Shown: positions 11,581 through 23,214 of the stretch, in pieces | Position numbering within the stretch: position 1 is the stretch's first letter | Layout of the letters: each line of letters opens with the position of its first letter | Assembly (NCBI RefSeq): GCF_047948215.1 | Contig: NC_134455.1 | Span: 294,578,647-294,642,646 of the forward strand | Direction of reading: 5' to 3' | DNA: 64,000 nucleotides | Source of the DNA: Lycorma delicatula | Lineage: Eukaryota > Arthropoda > Insecta > Hemiptera > Fulgoridae | Notes under the pieces: generated by a model | Databases searched by the model: none | Told to the model about the DNA's origin: nothing | The model's input: only the letters and a program-made list of their open reading frames with translations | Made by a program: the position numbers and the translations under genes

Positions 11581-12034
11581 ATATATTAATATATATATAT
11601 ATATCTAATTGTATAATATAAAACTTATTCAGCTACTAAACAAAGTACAAAATTAAAGAACATTTTTACCTTACTTTTTTTTCATTAAAGTAATTTTGGC
11701 CATAGCCCATATTGAGTAATGTTTTTTTTTTTAATAATTTTTACTTTTTTACATTTACACTATTGATAACATGATATGTTAAAATTTATAGAATAAATCT
11801 TTGTTCAGTCAATTAAAAATAAAACTTTCTCTTTAAATTTAAAGTATGTTATGATAATAAAATTTCCTTTAACATCCTATCTTTATGTTAAATATAGTAC
11901 TGTCAAATATAGACTGTAATTCAAGTGTAATAATAGTGTTATAGTATAATAGTTATACAGGGTGATATTTAAGTATGGAAACAGCTTTATACTGCATATG
12001 TGACAGGTATTTGGAGGCACAAAGAAATGGGGTT

Positions 12035-12569
12035 CTATAAAATTAAAAAAAAATCTTCATTATCGTGGGTTTTTAATTTTTGCCCACCATCTTCGATCCA
12101 TCACGTTAAATCAAACTTAATTTTCTTAAATAGGAAGGTGGACATATGACACATGATTTTTGATGAAGTTAATTTTTGATTACAAAATAATATCAGTTGA
12201 TATAGCTGTTTAATTTGTTGTTGGGTTGTTAATTATTAGTTATTGTTTATTATTATCAATATTATAGCACTTATTGCATGCATTATGAATTAAAATGAAA
12301 AAATTGTTCAAGCAGTGCGTTTTACCCTGTTTTATTTTTAACACGATTTTTCCATCATTGCAATTTTGAATGCTTATAACTTGATAACGAAGGCATTAAC
12401 AGAAAAACAGGGTTTACCATTGTTTTTTTTTTATAAAATTTTAAATCAAAATCATGTGTCATAAGTCCCACCTTCCTGTTTACAAAAATTAAGTTTGGTT
12501 CAATATGGTGGATCCAAGATGGCAGACAAAAATTAAAAATCCACCATGATGGAGATTTAATTTTCATAG
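12035..12569. repeat. MITE-like element with about 125-bp inverted arms
   Basis: The left arm is about 12035-12160 and the right arm about 12445-12569. Shared words are ggtggatttttaattttt-like near the ends, then ccatcttggatcc, aaacttaatttt, aggaaggtggg and atgacacatgattt when the right arm is read in reverse complement. Divergence is perhaps 20 percent. The middle (12160-12445) has no transposase. It lies 450 bp from the fold-back element and is a different family by sequence. Confidence 0.75.
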
Positions 12570-15500
12570 ATTTAAAAAAAAAAGTGCTGAGAACTTGTTT
12601 TTTTTAAATGTATTTGTTAAATTCAAGATATCATCTTGAATTATATGAAGTTTACAAATAGTAAATCTGAAAAAACAAAATGCCATACTATATAAACAAA
12701 CAAATACATTACTACAAAACTAAAACTAAACTAAAGACATTTCTAAACTACTTTGAGGTTGGCTATAATTAATGGTGCCATCCCATACCAGTGATTCCAC
12801 TGATTAAGGAACTGTATAATTGAAAAGATCGTCTAGAAGGATAATGTATATATAATTTAATAATGTCTAATAATTTTAAATGCCCTCATATGTTGTTATG
12901 CTGATCAGTAGATTGTAAAATCATGTTCACAACAGCAAATTTAACAGCAGTAAGTCATTCAAATCATGTTATTTTGTTATCAAGTTCTAAAAACTTTATT
13001 CTATCTTAAAATATGAAAATGAACTCATCTTTCTTGGAAAAGTAGTTTAATATATTTTAAATAATGTACAAATTGTTCCATAATCTCTAAAAATTTACTA
13101 TTTTAATTCAAATTAAAAATCTAATGATAAGAATTTTTTAAAGATAAGATTGTTAGTTCAATTTATAATTAAAATAATAATTTTAATTAATAATTTATTA
13201 ATTATTTAATAATTAATAATAATAATGTTTAAAGCCACATTTCAAGGTTCTGAGAAACCTTAAACCAATAATAATAAAAAAGAAACCTTAAACATAATAA
13301 TGATCTTTTTAAAATAATAACATATAAATAATGCATGCTAGATCCTGTAAATCTAGCAGTAAATGAACTAATTTTTTTGTGCCTAGTCATCATATATTGT
13401 ATCACATAAAACTTTGTCATGTATTTTTCTGTTCGTGGTTTTAGTATCTATAAACAATCTTCATTCCAATGTTATTGAAAAATAAAACTAATATAAAAAT
13501 AATAATAAAAAAACATTTATTATTGTGCATCCTGTTCAGTATGTACTCAAATATGTGCTGAAAATAGTTTTCAGTAGCACCATCTGAGTTGTGAATTATT
13601 TTATTGAATTTTTTTTATGTAAAATATATTTACCGTAACCTTATTTCATGTGCTTGTGTTTAAATAATATAGACTTTAATCACATTTATTTTTTATCTCA
13701 ATTTGTTTTTGTATTTATAATTTATCTTACAGACATGAACTAAATGTACTATTATGTACTGATCTGAAAAAATATTTATTTTCTCTTTGTTAAAATAATT
13801 AATTTAAAAACTAATTTTCTCAAAAAATAGTTCAGAACATTTTGATAAAATTATATGTTTATTGTATAAAAAAAATATTTTTTTAAGTTCTAACTGGATT
13901 TCAACATTGAACAGTTTAGTAATTTTGGTTTATGGTTTCTCATATCTAATAATTTTAGTAATCATTATGGGAATGTGCAGAAATGTACAAACCTGCTCAC
14001 ACATTGTCACTAATGCTAAGCAATAGTGATTCCTTTTACGTCACAGTGAAATGAGAAAACTAAATGTTGAAGAAAGAGAAACAGATGAAAGATATCAATG
14101 CAAAAATACTCAATCTTAAAGAGTTATGTATGAGTGGATGTATTTCATATACTGTGTGTTATATGTACACATTAGTAAACTCTCTATAAAGTATTAATGG
14201 GAGGTTCCAAATCAACTAAAAGCACTTTTTTTCTAATTGACCATTTTCAATAAAGTTTGGTATCTTGTTATCCTAAAACTATACAATCCTTCTCTTACCT
14301 ATAGAAAGAGGTTATGCATAACCAGTTTATATAATTTCATTAGCACCATTTCATTTTACAATGTAACAAGGGAAGAATGAAAAATTATAAAAAATGTAAT
14401 ATCAAAACTATTTTTCTATTTGTAATACTTATATATTCATGAAATAAACAATAATGTGAAAAGGAAGGCTTTTTGAGTGAGAAAGCTGTAAGGAGTAAAA
14501 GAGTCACCATTAAAATATAGTTAAGATTTTACTGAACTTTTAGAATTCAAAGGACTAGTGTAAAAGAAAATGTAATTTAACTTGTTAAATGTAATTTTCC
14601 CTATTGATGCAGTATTAATAAAAGAAAAGGATTAAGAAGTACAGAGAAACAAATTAAGGAATGTGCTAAAAATTAATTATATTTAAAATTACTACATCTT
14701 CAGTGTAGTGTTTATTAAACACAAATAAATAGATACTTTTTTCAATCTTAATTAAAAATATATCTAAAAGAGAAGATTATTTTAAAAAAGGAAATTAAAA
14801 AAAAAAACAGTTGTTTAATAGATTGGTGGGTAGATGCTTTAGATCATTAATTCTCTATAAATGGCAATATAGGCATAATAAAATACTTTCTCATTAGCTA
14901 CAGAGTTTATTTATTAATTTTGGCAACTACTGATGCCTAATTACAACTACTTCCTTTTTATTATTATTAATTATTTTTATGATATTGAGAAATGAATTCT
15001 GTTTGTTGTTAAAAATATCAAACCTGACCTAGAATCAAACACTCTCAGGCTTTCAGTATAACCCAGCGTTGCTGAAAGATAACATGTTTGTGAATGTAAA
15101 GGTACAGAAATGTACAATTTTTATTTTGCTAGTATGATAGTATAATAATTTGTATAACAGAAGAGTAGTATTCATTTGAAAATAACATTGTCAAACAATG
15201 TATTAAGAAAGTTGCATTTTTTTACAATTCTTCTAGAATATTACATAATTCATTTTCATTTTTATCTCACAATTATAATATCATATTCTTGTGATCTTAC
15301 AATTGTACTATGTGTAAATCTAAAAGCAAATTATTTTAATCAGAGTGAAAAAAAATAGAATTGTTTTTTAAATAATCTGTACATTAACAATACTGTTTGA
15401 AGTATTGTATTAATTATTCATTAATAATTTGAATTAACAATACATTAACAATACTGTTCTGTACAGTCAAGTGAGCAAGCCAACAATCATCCCAAATTTC

Positions 15501-15670
15501 TGGTTACTTAATAGATTTGGTCACATAAATTAACTCCAACTGAATCGCTCGTTTATAAATGAACATTAAAGATTATATTTACTCTTAAAATTCTTTCTTA
15601 ATAACCATTACTCTATTCATCATCTCAATAATTTTCTTATCTAAATAGATTTGTTCTACTTTTATTTCAG
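12570..15670. other. No gene seen; upstream intron of GH31 gene
   Basis: AT-rich sequence leading to the acceptor TTTCAG at 15665-15670. I searched for a missing upstream GH31 exon (membrane anchor plus about 40 residues) and did not find a convincing one. Short (AAT)n-like runs occur around 13150-13230. Confidence 0.45.
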
Positions 15671-16716
15671 AAAATGAACCAGCATTGTTTGCCGAGTTAG
15701 GTGTGAATTTAAAAAAGGGCAAAAATATAATTCCTTGCACGGACAATAAAACTGATACCATATGCTTGAATTGGAAAAATGTTACATTCTTAAGAATTCA
15801 AAAATTGAATGGTTTTTGTCACAATATTGAATGGAATAATTCAGAACCTGTTGAAGATTGTTTAAGTTATGGCAATGCAAATTGGTTTGGAGGTCCAGAA
15901 TGGAATGAACAATTATGGCCAGTTGAAAAATTAAGGTTTATGAGCTTACCATATATTACTTCCCTTCAAAATAATATGGGATTAGTTGAGCCATACTGGT
16001 TAAATTCTCAAGGCTTATTTATTTTTGTTCATTATGATGTACCTTTATTCATTGATTCAAATTATCATAAAAGTAATTCATTATGTCTAATATCAAATAA
16101 TACATATCCATACAATACTCAGAAACGTAATATTAAACTTAAGTACACAGTTTGTCAACTAGATGACCCTAGAAAAGCACTAGAATATGCCATACAAGAA
16201 AAATTTATCAGTAAACCATTAGATATTCCTGATACAAAAATGGTTGAACATCCTATTTGGTCAACATGGGTAAAATTTAAAGCTGATATTAATGAAACAG
16301 CAATATTAAAATATGCTGAATCTATAATTCACCATCAATTTAATAACAGTCAGCTTGAAATAGATGACAGATGGGAAACATGTTATGGTAGCATGATATT
16401 TAATAAAACAAGGTTTCCAGATATAAAACTGTTAAGTAGTAAATTAAAGAAAATTGGTTTCAGGATAACAATATGGCGCCATCCATTCGTTAATGTTGAT
16501 TGTGGCAATTACTCACTTTTAAACAATACGGGTTTCTTTGTAAAAAATTTATCTGGTTATGATGTAAACATGTGGTGGAATGGATTGGGCAGTATTTATG
16601 ATTTTACTAATTTGACAGTAAAGAAATGGTTTCAAGATAAACATAAAGAGTTTTTGGAAAAAAGTGGTATTGATGGTTTTAAATTTGATGCTGGTGAATG
16701 TAGTTTCATACCGTTG
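15671..16716 (+). CDS. GH31 MYORG-type glycosidase, exon with nucleophile
   Basis: This is the largest exon of a family-31 glycoside hydrolase (retaining alpha-glycosidase fold), 348 complete codons. It begins after acceptor TTTCAG with two bases that finish a split codon, then NEPALFAELGVNLKKG. Visible family blocks are ANWFGGPEWNEQLWPVEK (substrate-site loop), DPIWSTW-like EHPIWSTWVKFKADINE, HHQFNNSQLEIDDRWETCYG, GFRITIWRHPFVN, MWWNGLGSIYDFTN and GIDGFKFDAGE. The Asp of FDAGE (codon 16687-16689) is the expected nucleophile. Around ten N-glycosylation sequons suggest a lumenal or secreted domain. The exon ends exactly at a codon boundary before GTAAGT. Human MYORG is an ER/Golgi alpha-galactosidase-like enzyme; substrate here is unknown. 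The N-terminus (start codon, anchor) is not in this exon. Confidence 0.93.
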
Positions 16717-17507
16717 GTAAGTTTGAAAAAAATATGCATTAGTAGTACATTTAGTTGTTACGTTTAATTTGCACTACTTCCAAACAATTTTTGTTTCTTA
16801 ACATGTGGTACATCAAACCATTTCTGTATCTATTTTGTAATGCTGAAAATAAATTTGAAGTCAACATTTTTTTATTGTCCTACGTTTTTGAAAAATTTCA
16901 TCTAAATTTTGAAAGTTGTTGGTGTTATATGATGCATGATTATACGTGTATGTTTTTTTATTTTATATGATTACTTTATATTTATGTGCTCAGTTTTTTT
17001 TTTTTTTAACACTGTGAAACAAAATTTTTTTATTATGAAACAATAACTTAAATCTTAATATATCATGACACCATACCCCTCTGTTAAAGCATACATGAAC
17101 AAGATTCATTAAGTCTCTACAATATAAAACAACACAAAGCTTGTTGGCTTTGTTAGCCTGCTGCTTTAATACTATAATTTCTTCAGTTAGTGTGATAACT
17201 GTATTAAGTGAGTGAACAGAGAACTCTCATAATGCTTCATGTATGTGTAAATAATTCAGATAATTTTTATTACATGTGTGTGAGTCCACCGTAAAATTAC
17301 ATAAGAAAACATGACACCTTTAATTAAAATAGCTTATAAATTGTACTCTGACTGTAAAATCAGTGATCAGGATAAGACATGGACTCCCCATATAATATTT
17401 ACAGGTAGTAACTATGGAGTCAACTTAAGAGGATGGCTAAAAGGATTGCATTTGATATCCCTATGACATGAACAAAAAGATCACTTAACTGATTGTTATT
17501 TCTGTTT
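16717..17507. other. GH31 intron (first part), nothing else seen
   Basis: The intron begins GTAAGT at 16717. The in-frame continuation stops at 16767, confirming that the exon ends before it. Up to 17507 there is no further signal. Confidence 0.7.
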
Positions 17508-18235
17508 AACTAATATGTCTGGAATTTCTAAGAAGTCTAAACACACTGTACTTATCTTTCCATTGCCTTCTGCATTCAGACCTGTACCTTACAGTGAATC
17601 AATTCAAGTTCTTGAGGTTCCTGAAAACTTGTTTTGTGAAAACAGTGATGAAGAAGTGGACATTATGAAAGAACGCAATTAGACTCTGAGTTACAATCTA
17701 GTGAGCCACACCTTATATCACAAAGTGAAGTAAATGACTTGGTAAGAGATTTAAACTTATAAAAAAATCAAGCTGAAGTTCAAGATTGCAATGTTGGAAT
17801 TTACTTATAAGAAATCTAAAAATTTTGAGCTATCAATGCCGACAAAGGGATTTTTCTTAACTCTTTGCTGAAGAAAATTACTTAGTTTACTTACAGATAT
17901 TGATGAGCTTATTTTAATAATTAGAGCAATTTCATGAACCTGAGAATTAACTCCTTTTCAATAACTTGTCCAAGTATAACATAAAAGCAGTTCTGCTTCA
18001 TAATAGTAATAAATATCCTATACCAATCTGTTATGGAATTAATATGAAAGAAACATATTATTTTATGAAAACTGTTATTGAAAAAGTAAATTATAAAAAG
18101 CATAGTTGGAACATAAGTAGAGATTTAAAAGGAATAGCTCTTTTGTTAGGTATAAAATTAGAATATACAAAATACTGTTGTTTTATTTGAGAATGGGACA
18201 GCCAAGCTAGGAATCAGCATTATGTAATAAAATGT
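17508..18235 (+). pseudogene. Decayed copy of an unclassified multicopy insect protein
   Basis: Translating across frames gives MSGISKKSKHTVLI, RPVPYSESIQVLEVPENL, SQSEVNDLVRDLNL, then KAVLLHNSNKYPIPICYG, NMKETYYFMKTVIEKVNY, SWNISRDLKGIALLLG and WDSQARNQHYV. I recognise this order (NDLVRDLxLSK…, KAVLLHNxNxxxSIPxxH…MKETYxxMK…, DLKxxxxLLG…, CLWDSRAxxxHY) from a family repeated many times in arthropod and other invertebrate genomes. I know no assigned function. Its copy number suggests it is transposon-associated, which is inference. Stops and frame changes make this copy dead. It sits in the GH31 intron, just before the next exon. Confidence 0.55.
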
Positions 18236-18308
18236 GAGAATTTAACTCCTAGTGAAATGCATTTGATTTAAATTTATTAAAACATTAAAATTTTTGGAAT
18301 TTTTCCAG

Positions 18309-18677
18309 AATTCATTATTAACTGGTGACCCAGATTATTATCCAAACTCATTTACGACTTCCTACGTCAGTACTGTCTCAGTATTTGGTAAACTAACTGA
18401 AGTTAGGGTTGGCCATAACACTCAGCATTATCCAATATATATTAGAATGTTGGACAAGGATAGTAAATGGAATCTTCAAAATGGATTGCAGACAGTGATT
18501 ACGACATGTTTATTATTGAATTTACATGGTTATTCATGGGTTTTACCAGATATGGTTGGAGGTAATGCTTATGGCAGTGATGTTGTAACAGAGGAATTAT
18601 TCATAAGGTGGCTACAAGTAAATACATTCATGCCTGTGATTCAGTTTTCTATAACACCATGGGATTTTAACAATCAA
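18309..18677 (+). CDS. GH31 MYORG-type glycosidase, exon with acid/base region
   Basis: This exon has 123 codons, in phase at both ends (acceptor TTTTCCAG, donor GTAAGT at 18678). It continues directly from FDAGECSFIPL with NSLLTGDPDYYPNSF. Conserved blocks are EVRVGHNTQHYPIYIRMLDKD, LPDMVGGNAYG and IRWLQVNTFMPVIQFSITPW. By position relative to the nucleophile, the Asp of RMLDKD (codon 18453-18455) corresponds to the acid/base Asp described for human MYORG; this is alignment by eye. The stretch from VGG to PW shapes the active-site floor in the family. There are no stops or frameshifts. Confidence 0.93.
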
Positions 18678-20510
18678 GTAAGTATAATAGAGTATGTATA
18701 ATTAATTTTACACATATTCATGAAGTAATATATTTTCAGTTTTAAAGTACTCTAATAACATATACTTTTTACATCTAGTTAAAAAGTTTTGGATAACATG
18801 ACAGTTTTCTACTGAGAATGCTTATAAATGCTTTCATTAATTTAGTTTATTGAATATTTCATATATTTATAGTAATAAAGCAATTATAAAAATACTGTAA
18901 TTGTCTTACTTCCAAGTTCTAAGTAGGTATGGTGATCTATTTCCTATCTGGTGGTCTATTTGAATCCACTATTACAACAAGAAAAGCCTATTGACTATTA
19001 CAGAAAACTCAGAAATACTTATGTATAGCTTATTTATATGGGATTAATGCTCTTATATACTTTAATTAATCATTTATAATGGTTTTCCGTTATAGATTAT
19101 AAGAATGAATAAAGTTGCACTAAGAAGAAGAAATCATTCTTAAATGCTGAACTGTAATAATCTTCATGTCTATTAAGTAGAGACAGCATATATAATGCTC
19201 TTTTATTACTCTGCTTCATATAAAGCTTTTGAGATACAATCAGCACTAGTAAGAATTTTTCCGAGTTTCTTTCTCTGATAGTAATAATGTTCATTATATA
19301 TCTTGACCATTTAATGAGAGTACAATTTCTAGGATGAATACCACCTAATTTCAGATAACTTAGAATGCTGATATGCAGCAGTATGTATCTTTGTGAAGAA
19401 AAACAGTGGGTGACTCCTTCACTCTACTTCCCCTAGAAATCTTGCTGGTACAAGATGGTTGTTATTGTCAGGAAATGAAAAGCCGCTTTCACAAGTGGCT
19501 TGTATTTTGTGAATCGCCTGTAGCTGTTGTGGCATCTAACATGTATTTAGCATATTTTTATTTAGTCTTCAGATTAATTAAATGTGTAACTAAAAAAACA
19601 AATAAGGTATCTCCATTCCGTGGAAAATTACCAATTTTTCTTTCCTCTCATACATACAATCTCTTCTGATGTGTGATACATCTCTTTGATCTATAAGCAT
19701 CACTTTTTTATAAAATAATCTGTAAGTACTCTTCTAGTTGATAATTCACTGCTGATTAACTAAGAATGTTTTTTTATTCAGAGGATCAGTGTAAGGCTGC
19801 ACTTTAGAGAAATTGTTTGTAGTATTTAACATATTATTGTCAGCTAAATGTAAAGTTTTTTTATTTCTCTGTACTGCTGGCGGCTCATGGCTTTTCTTAC
19901 TGCTGAAGTTGAGAAAACACAACATTAATTTTTTTCCCTAGATATAGACATAATAAATAATTGATGGTAAGGTAAGTTTACATAGAAAAATATCGCTATT
20001 TTTAAGAACGTAATGATTAGTTAAAATAAAACTGTACATCAGAATTTATTCTTATATAAATTATACAGGCCATCTCAAAAGAAGCAAAAATGATTAAATT
20101 TAGTGAACAGTAACATAAAATAGTTATTACCAACAAAAAGATTTTTGCTATTATTTAATAATGTGCAAGATTGTTATTAAAACAGGGTACTTAAAAACAG
20201 TTAAGAAATATTATTTCATGTAATAATATCGCAACACAAATTATGTTACATTATTGCAACTTCAGCTATATATGGGTTGACAATCTGATAAAATTGCATT
20301 ACTTATTTGTCATCAAACCATTATATCATCATGTAAATATTCATGTTTAAAGTAATTACATCCAATTGTAATTTCAGATTTACATAAAATGGTCCGTGCC
20401 CTCTGCTTTTTGCAAAACCATTTTAAGAAAACTGTCTATAAGTAGTCCAGATAAATCAGCTTCAGACAAAATAATTTTTTTCTATTCATGCTTATTGTAG
20501 AATAAACCTA
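18678..20510. other. GH31 intron, no other gene seen
   Basis: The intron begins GTAAGT. A segment at about 19370-19405 resembles one near 10320-10390 (see there). An open plus-strand frame at 19406-19669 has no recognisable domain and I do not call it a gene. Confidence 0.5.
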
Positions 20511-20869
20511 TTTTTTTTTGTGGGCGAAAAACGCCTGGGCGTTATCATAGCCTGGAATTTTATTAATAAAAGGGTAAAATAACTCTAAAATATTAAAACT
20601 TATAAGGTTAAAATTAATATTAATCATATAATAAAAATTTATCACAAGAGTCAAGAAGGTAAAATAAAACTACAAAGTCTTTAAAATATAAATGTTAAAA
20701 TAATCGAATAAAGAAACTATATAAAACTTACCTAATTCCGATGGGTTGTGCAAAAGGTTCCCTTCCCGGATAATAAAATTAAAGACATAGAACCAAAATA
20801 AATCAAAATTGGAAGTAAAGGTTAAAAAATATCAACAACTGTTCTAGCATAAAAATATATATGATATTA

Positions 20870-21185
20870 TTAATTTTTTTGCAGTAACCTGGTGCTATGC
20901 AAAAACAGAAATATCCGGTCCAAAATTCCGCTATTATTGTACAAGATACCACGGATTTTTCTAGGTAGATTAAACTTACGACGCAACGCCGCATAACATA
21001 CGCAGTCCACGAGAATGTGGGTCACAGTCATGCGGCAGTTGCATCGTGTGCATAGGGGCGGGACTTCTGACATTAGTATTCGTGTGTGATCCTCGTATGT
21101 CCTATTCGTAACCTGCAAGGACCACTTCCTCACGACGAGATTTCCTGCAAGAAGAGCTCCGTGGCAACACTGAATCTTTAATCCA
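20870..21185 (-). pseudogene. Jockey-like C-terminal zinc-binding tail, copy 1
   Basis: The minus strand reads LQVTNRTYEDHTRILMSE and then CTRCNCRMTVTHILVDCVCY, a CxxC…HxxxxC cluster found after RNase H in jockey-type ORF2 proteins, then LRRKFNLPRKIRGIL. The same segment occurs in copy 2 (CVRCNCCLTVRHIFVDC). It is separated from RNase H by a premature stop. Confidence 0.75.
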
Positions 21186-21775
21186 TCACAGTTTATTATC
21201 GACGGTAGTCGTCCGGTCACTTTGCCACCTTGCTCTCAGTGATTGTTTTACACGATTAATAAAATTAAAGGCAGTAACTCGGGTGATAAAAGGAGGTTGA
21301 ATACACGCTTCTTTCGGAGCATAATCTGCTTGTTCATTACCTGGAATCCCTACGTGGCTAGGGACCCAGCAAAAACTTACCTCTGTGTTACGATTACCTA
21401 ACTCAGCGATTGCATCATAAATTTCAGTGACGACAGGATGCTTGGAATAGAAGTTTTCTAACGCCTGGAGAGCACTACACGAGTCACTGCAAATAAGAAT
21501 GTTTCTATATTTAGGGTTAATGATATTTAGGGCCTTATTTATAGCGAGTAGTTCAGCGGTGAACAGACTCGTAATACCGGGTAGGCCAAACATATAAGTT
21601 CTTTCATTGACAACAAAAGCACAACCAACGGTATCGTATAGTTTCGATCCATCAGTGTATATCACCGCATCTGGGTTCATTTTGGTGAGAATATACTGAA
21701 ACATTTGCCGGAAAACAGTAGATGGTGTTGATTGTTTATCGTATGTTGTAAGGTCAAATATAAAATTTACAAGGT
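21186..21775 (-). pseudogene. Jockey-like RNase H domain, copy 1
   Basis: This domain is open from upstream of 21704 to 21186. It starts in a frame that overlaps the RT stop (PWRINLVNFIFDLTTYDKQS). Catalytic residues of retroelement RNase H are all visible: YTDGSK (Asp), FTAELLAI (Glu), ICSDSCSAL (Asp) and PGNEQADYA (Asp). It ends at a TGA where copy 2 continues, so a nonsense change cut off the zinc-binding tail. The tail is readable in another frame at 21220-20870. Confidence 0.85.
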
Positions 21776-22938
21776 TTATTCTCCACGGGCATGATGGAAG
21801 AACGACGGAGTGTCAACATTTATATGCTGCAGCAGACGTCGGGTACGGACACCTACAGGTGCAGTACAGCGTGGAAGGTCCTCATACTTCCTTAAATTAG
21901 GATTTCTAGGGGTCAAAAGCCGGGTGATTTGGCTGTCCTTTGAGACGGGCAAAATAAGACAACACAAGCTGGTCCCGTCTATCCGATAGTGATGGCTGCC
22001 ACAGTCTACAAGTAAGTTTGCGATAGGGCTTGACCTAAACGCACCTGTGGCAAACCGAAGAAAAGCATGATGTACACCGTCCAGCATCTTAAGTACGGTT
22101 TGACGAGCTGAAGAGTAGGCGACACAACTATAATCCAAACGGGAACGAACTAGTGAATAGTAAAAACTTAACATACAAGACCGATCGGCTCCCCAATTGG
22201 TGTTACTAAGAACCCGCATCATATCTAAAAGTTTGGAACATTTTGTCCTTAATTCCTTTATATGTTTGACCCAAGTAAGACGGCTATCAAAAAGCAAACC
22301 TAGAAACTTGACGTAAGGATAGATAGCAATAATCTCTCGGTTCAGAAAAACTTGCGGAATAGAAGGGTTTCGTAGCGGAGAAAAGACTACACATTTCGTT
22401 TTGTCGGATGAAAATGTGAAACCAATAGTTTTGGACCAAGCCTCAAGGCGAAATATAGTGTTCTGTAGCAGTCGCTCTGCAGTGGGCTTTGAAAGGCTCG
22501 CAATGTAAATAACAAAATCGTCAACGAATAGAGAACAAGAGACAGGAGGCTGTATACAATTGGTAATGCTGTTTATGGCTACAGAAAACAAGGTGGCACT
22601 TAATACACTACCTGAGGTACTCCGTTTTCCGAGACGACACTGTCTGAAAGTGAATCGTCTACACGAACTCGAAACGTTCTGTGATTTAAGAATCCCCGGA
22701 TAAAAGCAAGCATATTTCCCTTGATTCCCTATCTCTTAAGGGTGTTAAGAATACCACGTCGCCAGGCTGTGTCGTACACCTTCTTTACATCGAAGAAGAT
22801 AGCGATGAGATGTTGGCGGTTTAGGAAGGCGTTTTGTATGGCTGTTTCCATTGACACTAAATGGTCAATGGAAGATCGTCCTTGTCGGAAACCACATTGT
22901 TCCAAAGAAAGAAAGCCATGTTTCTCCGAGTACCATGT
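21776..22938 (-). pseudogene. Jockey-like reverse transcriptase domain, copy 1
   Basis: The upstream piece (22938-22729) has CGFRQGRSSIDHLVSMETAI and FFDVKKVYDTAWRRG (palm motif A). After a frame break comes an intact 271-codon stretch (22591-21776) with CSLFVDDFVIY (the catalytic Asp pair of motif C), SSDKTKCVVFSP, VKFLGLLFDSRLTWVKHI (thumb) and LRFATGAFRSSPIANLL. The region between the two pieces keeps the QG-S motif in a shifted frame. The domain ends in …HHARGE and a TAA. RNase H follows in the -1 frame. The Asp residues are conserved, but the frameshift and 5' truncation make it inactive. Confidence 0.85.
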
Positions 22939-22965
22939 AAGCATGGTACTCGGAGAAACATGGCT
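22914..22965. repeat. Perfect 24-bp hairpin at LINE 5' break
   Basis: Arms 22914-22937 and 22942-22965 are perfect reverse complements with a 4-base loop (taag). The left arm is RT coding sequence; the right arm is its inverted duplicate, after which similarity to the LINE stops. This fits snap-back priming at the end of reverse transcription. Confidence 0.95.
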
Positions 22966-23107
22966 GTTTCTCCGGCCTTTGAATGTAGGGCCTTTGAATC
23001 TCTAAGAAAGAAAATGCCCTATACAAATTAAAAGCAAATTTAATTTTGCAATAGCTTCACAGAACTAAAATGTAACCACATTTTTGTAGTTTGGTCTTTT
23101 ATAAAAT

Positions 23108-23139
23108 ACTAGCAGACCCGGCAATGCTTCGCTATTGCT

Positions 23140-23214
<75 letters not shown>

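Larger units (their letters stand above)
20511..22965 (-). mobile_element. Jockey-like LINE, copy 1, 5'-truncated
   Basis: The minus-strand order is RT (from 22938 down), RNase H, then a zinc-binding C-terminus. The 3' end at about 20511-20521 has an A-rich tail (T-run on the + strand). The 5' half (gag, endonuclease, RT fingers) is missing. The break at the 5' end carries a perfect inverted repeat. GC content is clearly higher than in the host DNA around it. It lies in the 9.6-kb GH31 intron, antisense to the gene. A second copy is at 55461-57546. Confidence 0.85.

Noticed and set aside
19406..19669. A small gene of 87 codons
   Set aside because: No recognisable domain, no plausible splice context and no ATG-linked start signal; it lies in an intron.
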